A DNA stretch of 37,780 nucleotides from Streptomyces sp. NBC_00572 (GTDB taxonomy: Bacteria > Actinomycetota > Actinomycetes > Streptomycetales > Streptomycetaceae): NCBI RefSeq assembly GCF_026341815.1, contig NZ_JAPENX010000005.1, forward strand, positions 1 to 37,780, written 5' to 3'. The notes below the pieces were generated by a model. It worked only from the letters and a program-made list of their open reading frames with translations, ran no database searches and had not been told where the DNA came from. Both the position numbers and the translations under genes were made by a program. This document shows, in pieces, positions 29,830 to 36,127 of the stretch (positions are counted from its first letter, which is position 1; each line of letters starts with the position of its first letter).

Positions 29830-30698
29830 TGGGCGGCCTCCTGGGCGCGGAGTCGGGCGGCGAGGTCGAGACCCTCGGCGACCCGCTGGTCGGTCGTGGA
29901 GGGGCGGTTGATCGGGACGACGTTCCCGCCGGCGGCCGGGCGGCTGGCCTGGAGACGGAGGGTGTCGTACTTGTCGCGGAGCTTCGGCATGGACAGCACG
30001 TTGGAACGCCAGAAGTCGGAGTTCTGGCACCAATCGATGGCGTTGTGCACCTGCTCCTCGGTGCGGCCGTCCTTGTCGAGCATGAGCCGGGCAGCGTCCC
30101 GCCACGCCTTCGTGATGCTGGGCCGCTTGCTGCCGTTCTGTTCGATGCGGTCGGCGAGGTGCTCACACACCCGCTCGACGTCTTCACGGACCGGCGCCGG
30201 GTCGGGGTCTCGCGGAGCGAGGGCCGACGACTTCCCGTTCCCTGTTCCCTGTTCCCTTCCCTGTTCCCTGTTCCTTTCCTGGTGTGAGTCCTCACTGAGA
30301 TGTGCGTGAGCCTGCTCGGAGTCGTCATCACCGCTGGTCAGGGGCGGTTCCGGGGCCGATTCGCCCTGGTCGGGGGCCGGGAGGCGCGAGGCGGACGGCC
30401 GGTTGATCCGCTGGTGCTCCTTCCACCCGGACACGGCCAAGTAGTGCTTGCCGGTGACGACGTAGCGAACGATCAGTGAGGACTCACTGAGTGCGGCGAG
30501 GTCGGTCTCGACGTCGGCGGCGGTCCGGTCGTCGAGCGGCCAGAGTGCGGCCTTGATGAGTCGGGCGTCGTCGACGGCGCGGCCGAGGTCGTCGCAGTGC
30601 GTCCACAGGCCGATGAACGTCAAGCGCTGCTCGATGGTGAGGTCGGCGATCGTCAGGGACGTGAAAAAGTCGGGTTTGATCGTGCGAATGCGCGGCAT
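29826..30698 (-). CDS. Phage replication initiator (replisome organiser-like)
   Basis: 290 residues; ATG 30696-30698. The start MPRIRTIKPDFFTSLTIADLTIEQRLTFIGLWTHCDDLGRAVDD is characteristic of phage replication initiators with an N-terminal winged helix. VVTGKHYLAVSGWKEHQRINRPS is the usual wing and linker. A disordered acidic and repeat-coded linker (about 110-150) follows, then a helical C-terminal domain (SITKAWRDAARLMLDKDGRTEEQVHNAIDWCQ) as in DnaD/lambda-O-type proteins. The linker DNA holds iteron-like repeats, as in lambda O. It should open the origin and recruit host helicase through the loader encoded next. Confidence 0.85.
   Translation of the reverse strand: MPRIRTIKPDFFTSLTIADLTIEQRLTFIGLWTHCDDLGRAVDDARLIKAALWPLDDRTAADVETDLAALSESSLIVRYVVTGKHYLAVSGWKEHQRINRPSASRLPAPDQGESAPEPPLTSGDDDSEQAHAHLSEDSHQERNREQGREQGTGNGKSSALAPRDPDPAPVREDVERVCEHLADRIEQNGSKRPSITKAWRDAARLMLDKDGRTEEQVHNAIDWCQNSDFWRSNVLSMPKLRDKYDTLRLQASRPAAGGNVVPINRPSTTDQRVAEGLDLAARLRAQEAAQ
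30233..30280. repeat. Iteron-like tandem repeats inside the initiator gene
   Basis: Between about 30233 and 30280 the unit GTTCCCT/CCCTGTT recurs in near-perfect tandem (for example starting at 30238, 30244, 30251 and again in the second half), all on one strand and translated as QG/REQ-like repeats in the initiator linker. Purine-rich strand bias and placement in the initiator linker are those of a phage origin (compare lambda O and ori). Repeat borders were counted by eye. Confidence 0.6.
30284..30489. repeat. Pair of near-identical palindromes in the initiator gene
   Basis: GTGAGTCCTCAC (30284-30295) and CAGTGAGGACTCACTG (30474-30489) are each palindromic and share an inverted 13-base match (30284-30296 with 30475-30487). 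They flank a ~180 bp stretch and lie just beyond the iteron block. They could be binding sites of the initiator or a hairpin pair of the origin. Both encode LSE-D/S-S, so partly constrained by protein sequence. Confidence 0.4.
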
Positions 30699-30723
30699 GG
30701 CGGGGTCCTGTCGGGGTGATGCG

Positions 30724-30760
30724 CCCGGGGCGAGGGGATCGGGTCCGGCCTCGCCCCGGG
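30724..30760 (-). terminator. Terminator between the 43-aa gene and the initiator
   Basis: CCCGGGGCGAGG (30724-30735) pairs perfectly with CCTCGCCCCGGG (30749-30760). It follows the stop of the 43-residue gene (30774) on the minus strand and precedes the initiator gene. Confidence 0.75.
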
Positions 30761-30773
30761 GCAGTGCGGGGGG

Positions 30774-30905
30774 CTACTGCGGGCGGGTGCGCGGTACGGG
30801 GCGGTGGGTGTCGCATCGCCATCCGCACGGGTACAGGCGGGCCGGTGCGCCGTACTTCGGCGTCTCGCACTCGGGCGCCGGCCGGTCGTGGGCGAGGCGG
30901 GTCAT
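30774..30905 (-). CDS. 43-aa Cys/His-rich protein
   Basis: ATG at 30903-30905 overlaps the methyltransferase stop (ATGA). It contains CETPKYGAPARLYPCGWRCDTHRP, with three Cys and a His spaced as a small zinc-binding knuckle, and a basic Pro/Arg tail. Tight coupling plus following terminator support a real gene. Function unknown; similar mini-proteins occur in Streptomyces phage early regions as I recall. Confidence 0.65.
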   Translation of the reverse strand: MTRLAHDRPAPECETPKYGAPARLYPCGWRCDTHRPVPRTRPQ

Positions 30906-31702
30906 GCCGCGACCGTCATGCGCTCGGCGAGGATTTGCTCGGCGGCCTGCTCGGCGAGGAAGCGGGTGTAGGCGGGCGGGATGGCCTCGGTGAGTTCGTG
31001 GCGTACGTCGGTCCACGTGATCTGCATGGCGACTTGCATCTCCGCGACGGTCGCCTTGCCACCCCCGCGGCCGTACGCGGCGACGTACGGGCCGTCGTAG
31101 TGCTTGCCGTGGCGATGTCCGCGGACGCGGCCCCGGTGCCGGGTGTGCGGGAGCGCGAGGGGGAACCATCCCTCGGCCTCGAACTTCCGGTGCCTCAGGA
31201 TCGGCAGACCGAACATCGTCCCGCACAGGGTCACATCGGGGCGCGCGTCCGGGTTCTCGATCACGTACGGCCGGCCGGCGGCGAGCATCGCCTCGCGGCC
31301 GGGGCCGATCAGGTCCGGGTACGTCTCGCGCAGGTGCCGGTTCGTTCCCTTGGTGATCGCGGCGCCGTACTGGCACGGCCACGACGCGTGGACCATGTCG
31401 TACTCGTGGCCGTGCGCCCGGATGTACTCGATGGCGTCGCCCCGGACGAACGGGAAGGGGTAGTTGGGCTGCTCGTCAAGGTCGACGCCGACCACGTCCC
31501 ATCCGGCGAGGTACCAACCCATCGCGGCCCCGCCGGCGCAGCAACAGGCGTCGAGGACCGTAAGACCGTTCCACGGGCGGGCCGGGAGCGGCCACCCGGT
31601 ACGGCTCGCGGCCTGCGAGGCGTCCAGTTGGCCGCGGACCGGGGCCGGCGGCGCGGTGTCGAGCAGGCGGCGGGCGCGGTCGAGGCGCGCGCGGCCGGTC
31701 AT
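30902..31702 (-). CDS. DNA (cytosine-5) methyltransferase, short form
   Basis: 266 residues; ATG at 31700-31702 overlaps the WhiB stop (ATGA). Motif I is DACCCAGGAAMGW (51-63), followed by VVGVDLDEQP; the catalytic motif IV is PCQ with C110 (ASWPCQYG), and motif VI is VIENPDA (148-152, ENP in place of ENV). It is shorter than type II enzymes and has little room for a target-recognition domain, as in phage orphan methyltransferases. It likely protects phage DNA from host restriction. No cognate nuclease adjoins it. Confidence 0.85.
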   Translation of the reverse strand: MTGRARLDRARRLLDTAPPAPVRGQLDASQAASRTGWPLPARPWNGLTVLDACCCAGGAAMGWYLAGWDVVGVDLDEQPNYPFPFVRGDAIEYIRAHGHEYDMVHASWPCQYGAAITKGTNRHLRETYPDLIGPGREAMLAAGRPYVIENPDARPDVTLCGTMFGLPILRHRKFEAEGWFPLALPHTRHRGRVRGHRHGKHYDGPYVAAYGRGGGKATVAEMQVAMQITWTDVRHELTEAIPPAYTRFLAEQAAEQILAERMTVAA

Positions 31703-31998
31703 GCGGCGGCCTCGACGGCGAGGGCGGCGCGCTGCGCCTTCTTGGCGGCGTTGTAGAGGTTGTACCGGCCGCTCGCGGTCCTACCGCCGCGGATACCGAA
31801 CCGGCCGGTCTTGCCGCGCCCGCCCTCCTCGGCGAGGGCCTCGGCGAGGCACTCCTCGCGGACGGGGCACGGCTCGCAGATCGCGAGGGCCTCGCGACGG
31901 CCCTCCGCGTCGGCCGCGGCCGGGAAGAACGCATCGACGGCCATGTCGGTGCACGCGGCGGCCCGGCGCCAACCGGTGTTGATCGTGAGGGAGTTCAT
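31699..31998 (-). CDS. WhiB-family Fe-S regulator
   Basis: 99 residues; ATG 31996-31998. Four Fe-S Cys are C16, C41, C44 and C50 (AACTDM ... AICEPCPVREEC), followed by FGIRGGRT (67-74) as the usual G-[VIW]-x-GG turn and a basic C-terminus (RYNLYNAAKKAQRAALAV). Phage WhiB proteins such as that of mycobacteriophage TM4 bind host whi promoters, alter septation and give superinfection exclusion. Here it is early-expressed together with the DNA methyltransferase. Target promoters unknown. Confidence 0.92.
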   Translation of the reverse strand: MNSLTINTGWRRAAACTDMAVDAFFPAAADAEGRREALAICEPCPVREECLAEALAEEGGRGKTGRFGIRGGRTASGRYNLYNAAKKAQRAALAVEAAA

Positions 31999-32020
31999 GG
32001 GTGGTGCTCCTGGTCGAGGG

Positions 32021-32049
32021 GCCCGCCCCGTTCGGGGGTCGGGGCGGGC
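32021..32049 (-). terminator. Terminator after the 209-aa gene
   Basis: GCCCGCCCC (32021-32029) pairs perfectly with GGGGCGGGC (32041-32049). It follows the stop at 32064 on the minus strand and separates recombination genes from WhiB/methyltransferase. Confidence 0.7.
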
Positions 32050-32063
32050 TGTGGCGCGGGGGT

Positions 32064-32693
32064 TCAGGGCTGCTCGGGCGCCGGCTCGTCGGCCGGGGGG
32101 AGCGCGGGCGGCGTCGGGGGCGTGTCGAGGTCGAGGCGCTTGGCGGCGACGGCCTCGGCGACCAGGGCGCGGCCGTCACGGGGCTGGTTCTTGCTGGTCT
32201 TGCTGAACAGCCATCGGAAGTGCGGCGACTTGGTGGGCTGGATCGCGACTCCGGGCACGTCGTGCAGCTCGCCCGTGTCCGGGTCGGCGTACCGGGGGGT
32301 GTTCGCCGCGTTGACGGCTCCGAGGACCCGCGCGGTGAACTGCTCGTCGACGACGACCTCGGTGCGGGCCGGGACGATCCGGAAATCGAAGTATTCCGGG
32401 TAGGTGTCGCGCACCCATGCCTCGAACGCGGGCCGGTCGACGACGCGGGCCTCGGCCTCACCGCCCACGCGGGTCACGGTGGCGAACTTCGTGCCGTCGT
32501 CGAGGGTGACGTCGGCCTTCGTACTGCGGGTCGCCTGGTACTGCTGCGTGAGCAGCTTGGCGGCCTGCCGGCTGACGTCGTCGAACATTTCCTCGGCGCG
32601 GTCGAGTTGGGCCCGCATCGCCTGTCGGTGGCGCAGGACGGCGGCGAGGTACTCGGGGTCGGGCGCCTCGACCTTCTTCTCGACGGTGCTCAT
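32064..32693 (-). CDS. Recombination-module protein of unknown function (209 aa)
   Basis: ATG at 32691-32693 overlaps the ERF stop (ATGA). Helical N-terminus (LAAVLRHRQAMRAQLDRAEEMFDDVSRQAAKLLTQQYQATRS), then a beta-rich middle with KFATVTRVGGEAEARVVDRPAFEAWVRDTYPEYFDF and VVVDEQFTARVLGAVNAA. The helical-plus-W/Y profile recalls phage host-nuclease inhibitors (Gam-like), which protect DNA ends next to recombinases. That identity is tentative. Pro-rich tail. Confidence 0.65.
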   Translation of the reverse strand: MSTVEKKVEAPDPEYLAAVLRHRQAMRAQLDRAEEMFDDVSRQAAKLLTQQYQATRSTKADVTLDDGTKFATVTRVGGEAEARVVDRPAFEAWVRDTYPEYFDFRIVPARTEVVVDEQFTARVLGAVNAANTPRYADPDTGELHDVPGVAIQPTKSPHFRWLFSKTSKNQPRDGRALVAEAVAAKRLDLDTPPTPPALPPADEPAPEQP

Positions 32694-33763
32694 GCGGCGG
32701 TCCCCTCGATCTTCTTCCGGAACGCGTGGAGCTGAACGGCGGTGGCCTGGGCGATCGGGATGCCGTAGACGCGCTCGAAATCGGCGTCGAGCGTGATCAG
32801 GTGCGCCCGGGACGCGGCGATCCTGAGCGCTTCCTCGGCGGCGGTGGTCGGGTTCCCGCTGGGCGGCGCGGTGGCGACGGCGGGGACCGGGGGCGCCCCG
32901 GCCGGGGCCTGCTCCGGGGGCGGCCCGGCGGGCGGGGTCGACTGCGGGCCGCGGGCCGCCGCGCGCTTCTCGGCGGCGATGGCGTCGAGCTGCGTGATGT
33001 ACTCGGGCGGCGCGCCGGCTGCGTCGGCGGCCTTGCGGATCGCGGCGAACTCCTCCTCGCTCGTCGCCTTTCGGGCCTCGGCGGCGTAGTCGCGGCGGCG
33101 GCGCTGCTGGGGCTGCTCCTGGCCGTGCGCCTGGTCCTGCTGCGGGCGGCGCTGCTGCTGACGCTGCCCGCGCTGCTGCTGGGGCTGCTGGCGGCGCTGC
33201 TGGGGCTGCTGCTGGCGCTGCTGCGGGGCGTTGGTCATGACCGGGTGATCGCGGTCGCCGTCGTCGATGCTGCGGGCGTCCACGGGGATCATGAACACCT
33301 GAAAGAGCATGTACTTGAGCGCGGCCGACATAGCCTTGTTGGTGCTCTTGTCGGCCGTGTCCATGGCCTCGCCCGGGATGGTGACGGCGAGGCAGTCGCC
33401 GGCCGGACCGTAGATGCGGTACAGCATCGTGATTACGGTGTGCGTGCCCTTCTCGCCGCGCGGGCGCTGCTTGTGCTCGACGACCTCGGGGGCGATGAAG
33501 CACCCGTGGTTCCGCATGGGGCCGGCCATGGCGGACATCGCGTCGTCGACGCCACGGAAGTAGTAGTTCTGCTGCTGGTTCTGCTTGTCCTTGCCCACGG
33601 GCATGACGTCCCGCATGACGCCGTGGATGACGGCGAACACGCGGGGGAGTTCGGCACTCGTCCCGGCCGGCGCCGGGGTGTACGCGGTGCTCGCGCGGCG
33701 GGCGACGGGGGTCTCGACAACCGGCGGTGCGGTGTGGGCGGTCGGCAGGGTGGTGACGGTCAC
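32690..33763 (-). CDS. erf: ERF-family single-strand annealing protein
   Basis: 357 residues; GTG at 33761-33763 overlaps the upstream stop (GTGA). The ERF core spans about 38-170: FAVIHGVMRDVMPVGKDKQNQQQNYYFRGVDDAM, YRIYGPAGDCLAVTIPGEAMDTADKSTNKAMSAALKYMLFQVFMIP. After it comes a Gln/Arg-rich low-complexity linker (about 175-222), then a helical C-terminal domain with two sub-blocks (ATSEEEFAAIRKAADAAGAP and DADFERVYGI). It anneals ssDNA for phage recombination and circularisation, together with SSB. Confidence 0.85.
   Translation of the reverse strand: MTVTTLPTAHTAPPVVETPVARRASTAYTPAPAGTSAELPRVFAVIHGVMRDVMPVGKDKQNQQQNYYFRGVDDAMSAMAGPMRNHGCFIAPEVVEHKQRPRGEKGTHTVITMLYRIYGPAGDCLAVTIPGEAMDTADKSTNKAMSAALKYMLFQVFMIPVDARSIDDGDRDHPVMTNAPQQRQQQPQQRRQQPQQQRGQRQQQRRPQQDQAHGQEQPQQRRRRDYAAEARKATSEEEFAAIRKAADAAGAPPEYITQLDAIAAEKRAAARGPQSTPPAGPPPEQAPAGAPPVPAVATAPPSGNPTTAAEEALRIAASRAHLITLDADFERVYGIPIAQATAVQLHAFRKKIEGTAA
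33098..33235. repeat. CTG/GCTG-rich low-complexity DNA in the ERF gene
   Basis: Near-tandem CTGCTG and GGGGCTGCTG units encode the Gln/Arg linker of the ERF protein. Such codon repeats expand and contract easily, so this linker length is likely variable between related phages. Confidence 0.7.
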
Positions 33764-34137
33764 GAGTGGTTCTCCTGTGCGGTGGAGCGGTGGCGGATGT
33801 AGGCGGCCTGCTTCGTGAGCGACGTAGCGAGGGCGATGGCGTCGTCGGGGGTGAGCAGGTCGTCTAGGCGCTCGGCGGACTCCAGCGGGGCGAGCAGGGC
33901 GTCGCGGGACCCGTCCGCCTCGGCGGCCCGAATGGCGCGCTCCCAGTCAGCGGCGTCGTCACTCACGACCACGTGGTCGAGGGACAGGACCGACGCGGCG
34001 TGCTTGGTGAGCAGGCGGCCGAACAGGTCGGGGTCCTCGGCGTACGCGAGGGCAAGCTCGTCGAGCAGGGGGGAGACGGCGAGGGTGACCGGGAGGCGGA
34101 CGGCGGTCCCGTCGGCGGTGAGCGTGGGGCGGATCAC
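33760..34137 (-). CDS. Hypothetical helical protein (125 aa)
   Basis: ATG at 34135-34137 overlaps the previous stop (ATGA). It opens with VRLPVTLAVSPLLDELALAYAEDPDLFGRLLTKHAASVL and has a second acidic helix pair (LDDLLTPDDAIALATSLTKQAAYIRH). No recognised family. Operon position between a DNA-binding-like protein and ERF suggests a recombination or replication role. Confidence 0.6.
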   Translation of the reverse strand: MIRPTLTADGTAVRLPVTLAVSPLLDELALAYAEDPDLFGRLLTKHAASVLSLDHVVVSDDAADWERAIRAAEADGSRDALLAPLESAERLDDLLTPDDAIALATSLTKQAAYIRHRSTAQENHS

Positions 34138-34520
34138 TGGTTCACCTCCGGCGCGAGGTCGAGGGCGGCCGGAGCGGTCGGCGCGGTGTCGAGCAGGCGC
34201 CCGGTGTCGGCCCGGTAGGTGTGGGGGTGCGTCCAGTCGGCGGCCGGGAACTCGCCGATGATCAGGCGGCGGGCCGCGCGGTGCGCCTCGACGTCGGCCT
34301 CGATCGGCTGACCGGTGAGCGTCGCGAGGGATACGAGCGTGCGGCGGGTGGGGGTGTCGGCCGGGTCGCTGTAGACGGGGGTCAGGTAGACGCGGACGGT
34401 GCCGGGGGCGATCCGGTGCAGCTCGGCGGCGAGGCGGTCACGGAACGCGACGTGCTTGCGGCCGGCCTGCCCGCCACGGAGTGCGGTGGCGGCGCGGAGC
34501 TGGGTAAGCTGGGGGTTCAT
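34134..34520 (-). CDS. Hypothetical protein (128 aa)
   Basis: ATG at 34518-34520 after AAGGAGACCGACTC. Basic N-terminus (QLTQLRAATALRGGQAGRKHVAFRDRLAAELHRIAPG), then a beta-rich YLTPVYSDPADTPTRRTLVSLATLTG. No catalytic motif seen. A longer reading to 34565 is not supported by a ribosome site. Confidence 0.6.
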   Translation of the reverse strand: MNPQLTQLRAATALRGGQAGRKHVAFRDRLAAELHRIAPGTVRVYLTPVYSDPADTPTRRTLVSLATLTGQPIEADVEAHRAARRLIIGEFPAADWTHPHTYRADTGRLLDTAPTAPAALDLAPEVNQ

Positions 34521-34547
34521 GAGTCGGTCTCCTTCGGGGGATCGGTC

Positions 34548-34575
34548 GGGCCGTCCGGGTGCCACCGGGCGGCCC
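34548..34575. terminator. Hairpin between early genes
   Basis: GGGCCG-T-CCGG (34548-34558) pairs with CCGG-G-CGGCCC (34565-34575), including one T-G wobble. On the plus strand it is followed by TTTT, a classic intrinsic signal; on the minus strand it lies after the 61-residue gene (stop 34585). It may reduce read-through from the first two early genes into the recombination block. Confidence 0.55.
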
Positions 34576-34584
34576 TTTTGCGTG

Positions 34585-34770
34585 TCAGGCGGCGAGCGGC
34601 CGGGGGCCGGCCTGCTGCCGTTGCTGGCGCATGAGACGGCGAACGATCAGCTCTCGCTCAGGGGAAAGACGGCCGGCCGCGTAGTCGGCAGCGATGTCGG
34701 CGAGGGCGATGTCGAGGACACGGCGCGCGTTGGCGAACGCCTGCTCGCGGGGGATGACGGGGCCGGTCAT
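34585..34770 (-). CDS. Small hypothetical protein (61 aa)
   Basis: ATG at 34768-34770 overlaps the Cro-like stop (ATGA). Helical: REQAFANARRVLDIALADIAADYAAGRLSPERELIVRRLMRQQRQQ. Charge pattern suggests a helical protein binding nucleic acid or a protein partner. Second gene of the early operon; function unknown. Confidence 0.6.
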   Translation of the reverse strand: MTGPVIPREQAFANARRVLDIALADIAADYAAGRLSPERELIVRRLMRQQRQQAGPRPLAA

Positions 34771-34979
34771 GCGGCGGCCTTCGCCGGAGTAATGAGCTGC
34801 GCGGTGGTGAGGCCGTAGCGGGCGTGCACCTTGGCCGCGAGGCGGGCCGAGGGGGCGGTCACGCCACCCCACAGGCGCCACGCCGTGACGGGCGGGATGC
34901 CGAGGTCGGCGGCGAGGGCCTTGTAGTCGCTGACCCCGTGCGCGGTGGCGGCCTGCTGCAAGAGAGCGCGGTCGTACAT
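34767..34979 (-). CDS. Cro-like HTH protein
   Basis: 70 residues; ATG 34977-34979 after GAAGGAAGCACTCCC. The region VSDYKALAADLGIPPVTAWRLWGG (about 16-39) is a compact XRE/Cro-type HTH, and the rest is Ala-rich helix (SARLAAKVHARYGL). It is the first gene leftward from the switch region, diverging from the XRE repressor at 35293, which is the Cro position. Its start is within 20-50 bp of the operators at 35001-35027. Confidence 0.7.
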   Translation of the reverse strand: MYDRALLQQAATAHGVSDYKALAADLGIPPVTAWRLWGGVTAPSARLAAKVHARYGLTTAQLITPAKAAA

Positions 34980-35000
34980 GGGAGTGCTTCCTTCTTTCCT

Positions 35001-35027
35001 GGCAGATAGCTATCTGCCGAGACAGAA
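35001..35027. promoter_or_regulatory. Operators at the leftward early promoter
   Basis: GGCAGATAGCTATCTGCC (35001-35018) is a perfect palindrome. Overlapping it, 35012-35027 (ATCTGCC-GA-GACAGAA) is a copy of the repressor operator consensus. They lie between the Cro-like start (34979) and the switch region, so repressor binding would close the leftward early promoter. A TAGCTA-type -10 may lie inside the palindrome, but no good -35 is seen. Confidence 0.65.
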
Positions 35028-35037
35028 AGGTAGCATC

Positions 35038-35059
35038 TATCTTTCACGAGTGAAAGATA
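35038..35059. promoter_or_regulatory. 22-bp perfect palindrome in the switch region
   Basis: Arms TATCTTTCAC and GTGAAAGATA flank a central GA. The motif differs from the TTCTGYC operator, so it may serve a second regulator (for example the Cro-like protein or the product of the 35756 operon), or be a binding site for host factors. Confidence 0.5.
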
Positions 35060-35142
35060 AAACCGGTGGGCGGTGTCAGACCCATGCCCGGGACTGCCGG
35101 TCGGGTCTCGTAACGGCATGTGACGGAGTCATGTGCTGCGCG

Positions 35143-35172
35143 TTGACAGAGTGGTTGAAAGATGGGCAGTAT
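35143..35172 (+). promoter_or_regulatory. Candidate rightward promoter upstream of the repressor
   Basis: A consensus -35 TTGACA (35143-35148) and an 18-nt spacer lead to CAGTAT (35167-35172). Downstream, CGTTCGAC (35181-35188) and GTCGAACG (35202-35209) form an 8-bp inverted repeat. The promoter would give a ~115-nt leader to the repressor. It may be the establishment promoter, with the leaderless one below for maintenance. Confidence 0.5.
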
Positions 35173-35256
35173 CGAACCCACGTTCGACATAAACGTGGCA
35201 GGTCGAACGATCAGGGCCGTGCCCGGGGGAGGGGGGAGTCATGTCTAGAACTCGCT

Positions 35257-35302
35257 GTTTCATCTATGAAACGAGCGCGCTAGATTTCTGCCATGGCAGA
35301 AA
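35257..35302 (+). promoter_or_regulatory. Leaderless repressor promoter with operator on the start codon
   Basis: TAGATT (35281-35286) lies 6 nt before the ATG at 35293 and 17 nt after TTTCAT (35258-35263). There is no ribosome site, so transcription probably starts at or next to the ATG, as for lambda cI from PRM. GTTTCATCTATGAAAC (35257-35272) is palindromic across the -35, and TTTCTGCCATGGCAGAAA (35285-35302) is a perfect palindrome over the start codon matching the operator consensus. This fits autorepression. Confidence 0.6.
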
Positions 35303-35733
35303 ACAAGACCGACGCGACGCGCTCGGCGTTCGCCGCGTGGCTCTCTCAGGAACTCGTGAGACGCGGATACGACGTCACCGGCCTACGCAGCGGGGGACGC
35401 TCCCGCTTCGCCGCAGATAGCGGCATCAGCCCCTCGACTGTCGGCCGGCTCCTCAGGGGCGAAGCCGTCACAGACACCCGCGTCCTCGGCACCCTCGCCG
35501 CCGCCCTGAACAAGCCCCTCGCCGAGATCCTCGTACGGACCGGCGTCATCACCGACGAGCAGCTCTACGACGTCCAGCACCCCACGACGGACACCACCCG
35601 CAAGATCAGCCCCGAGGAAGCCGCAGACGACCTCGGCATCACCGACCCCCACAAGCGCGCGCTGTTCCTCAACATGACGCGCACGCTGCAAGAACAGTCC
35701 GACAACGGCGAGGGCGAGGCCCGAGCCGAGTAG
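35293..35733 (+). CDS. XRE immunity repressor
   Basis: 146 residues; the ATG overlaps a perfect operator palindrome. HTH at about 36-54 (SRFAADSGISPSTVGRLLRG), followed by a helical segment (VLGTLAAALNKPLAEILVRTGVITDEQL) and a C-terminal PEEAADDLGITDPHKRALFLNMTRTLQ region for dimerisation. No catalytic dyad of an S24 autocleaving repressor is seen, so induction may not be RecA-driven. It opens the rightward operon repressor-membrane protein-integrase and diverges from the Cro-like gene. Confidence 0.85.
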   Translation: MAENKTDATRSAFAAWLSQELVRRGYDVTGLRSGGRSRFAADSGISPSTVGRLLRGEAVTDTRVLGTLAAALNKPLAEILVRTGVITDEQLYDVQHPTTDTTRKISPEEAADDLGITDPHKRALFLNMTRTLQEQSDNGEGEARAE

Positions 35734-35755
35734 CACCACCCCGGAGGTCACCCCC

Positions 35756-36127
35756 GTGTTCCGTCGTCCCGCGCCCCTCATCACTGCTGGACTCTTTGCC
35801 GCCGCCCTCTCCGTCGGGGCGACCGGATGGGCCACCAGCACCCAAGCCCTCACCGATGCGGGCATACTCGGCGCCGTCGCGACGGTCCCCCTCCTCTACT
35901 GGGTGATGATCACCCGCACCCACCAGATCACTGACGACCAGCTCGCCGAAGCGCACCAGGCCGGCTACGCCCTGGCTCTCCACCACGTTGCGCGCGGTCT
36001 GCTCGTCCCGGACCCGGCCCCGCCGACCCCCGGCCACCACCAGGACGACGAGCAGACCCCGGGCAACGTGGTGCACCTCCACCACCGCCCGAACTACACC
36101 ACCGAGGAGAAACGGACGGCACAGTGA
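35756..36127 (+). CDS. Two-TM membrane protein in the lysogeny operon
   Basis: 123 residues; GTG after CCGGAGGTCACCCCC. TM1 at about 7-26 (PLITAGLFAAALSVGATGWA) and TM2 at about 32-52 (LTDAGILGAVATVPLLYWVM). A cytoplasmic helix (DDQLAEAHQAGYALALHHVARGLL) and a His/Pro-rich tail follow. It overlaps the integrase start (GTGA). Similar proteins sit between repressor and integrase in other Streptomyces integrative elements as I recall; function unknown. Confidence 0.75.
   Translation: MFRRPAPLITAGLFAAALSVGATGWATSTQALTDAGILGAVATVPLLYWVMITRTHQITDDQLAEAHQAGYALALHHVARGLLVPDPAPPTPGHHQDDEQTPGNVVHLHHRPNYTTEEKRTAQ

Noticed and set aside
33098..33235. CTG-rich tract as a recombination hotspot or CRISPR-like repeat
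   Set aside because: It is explained by Gln/Arg codon repeats in the ERF linker.
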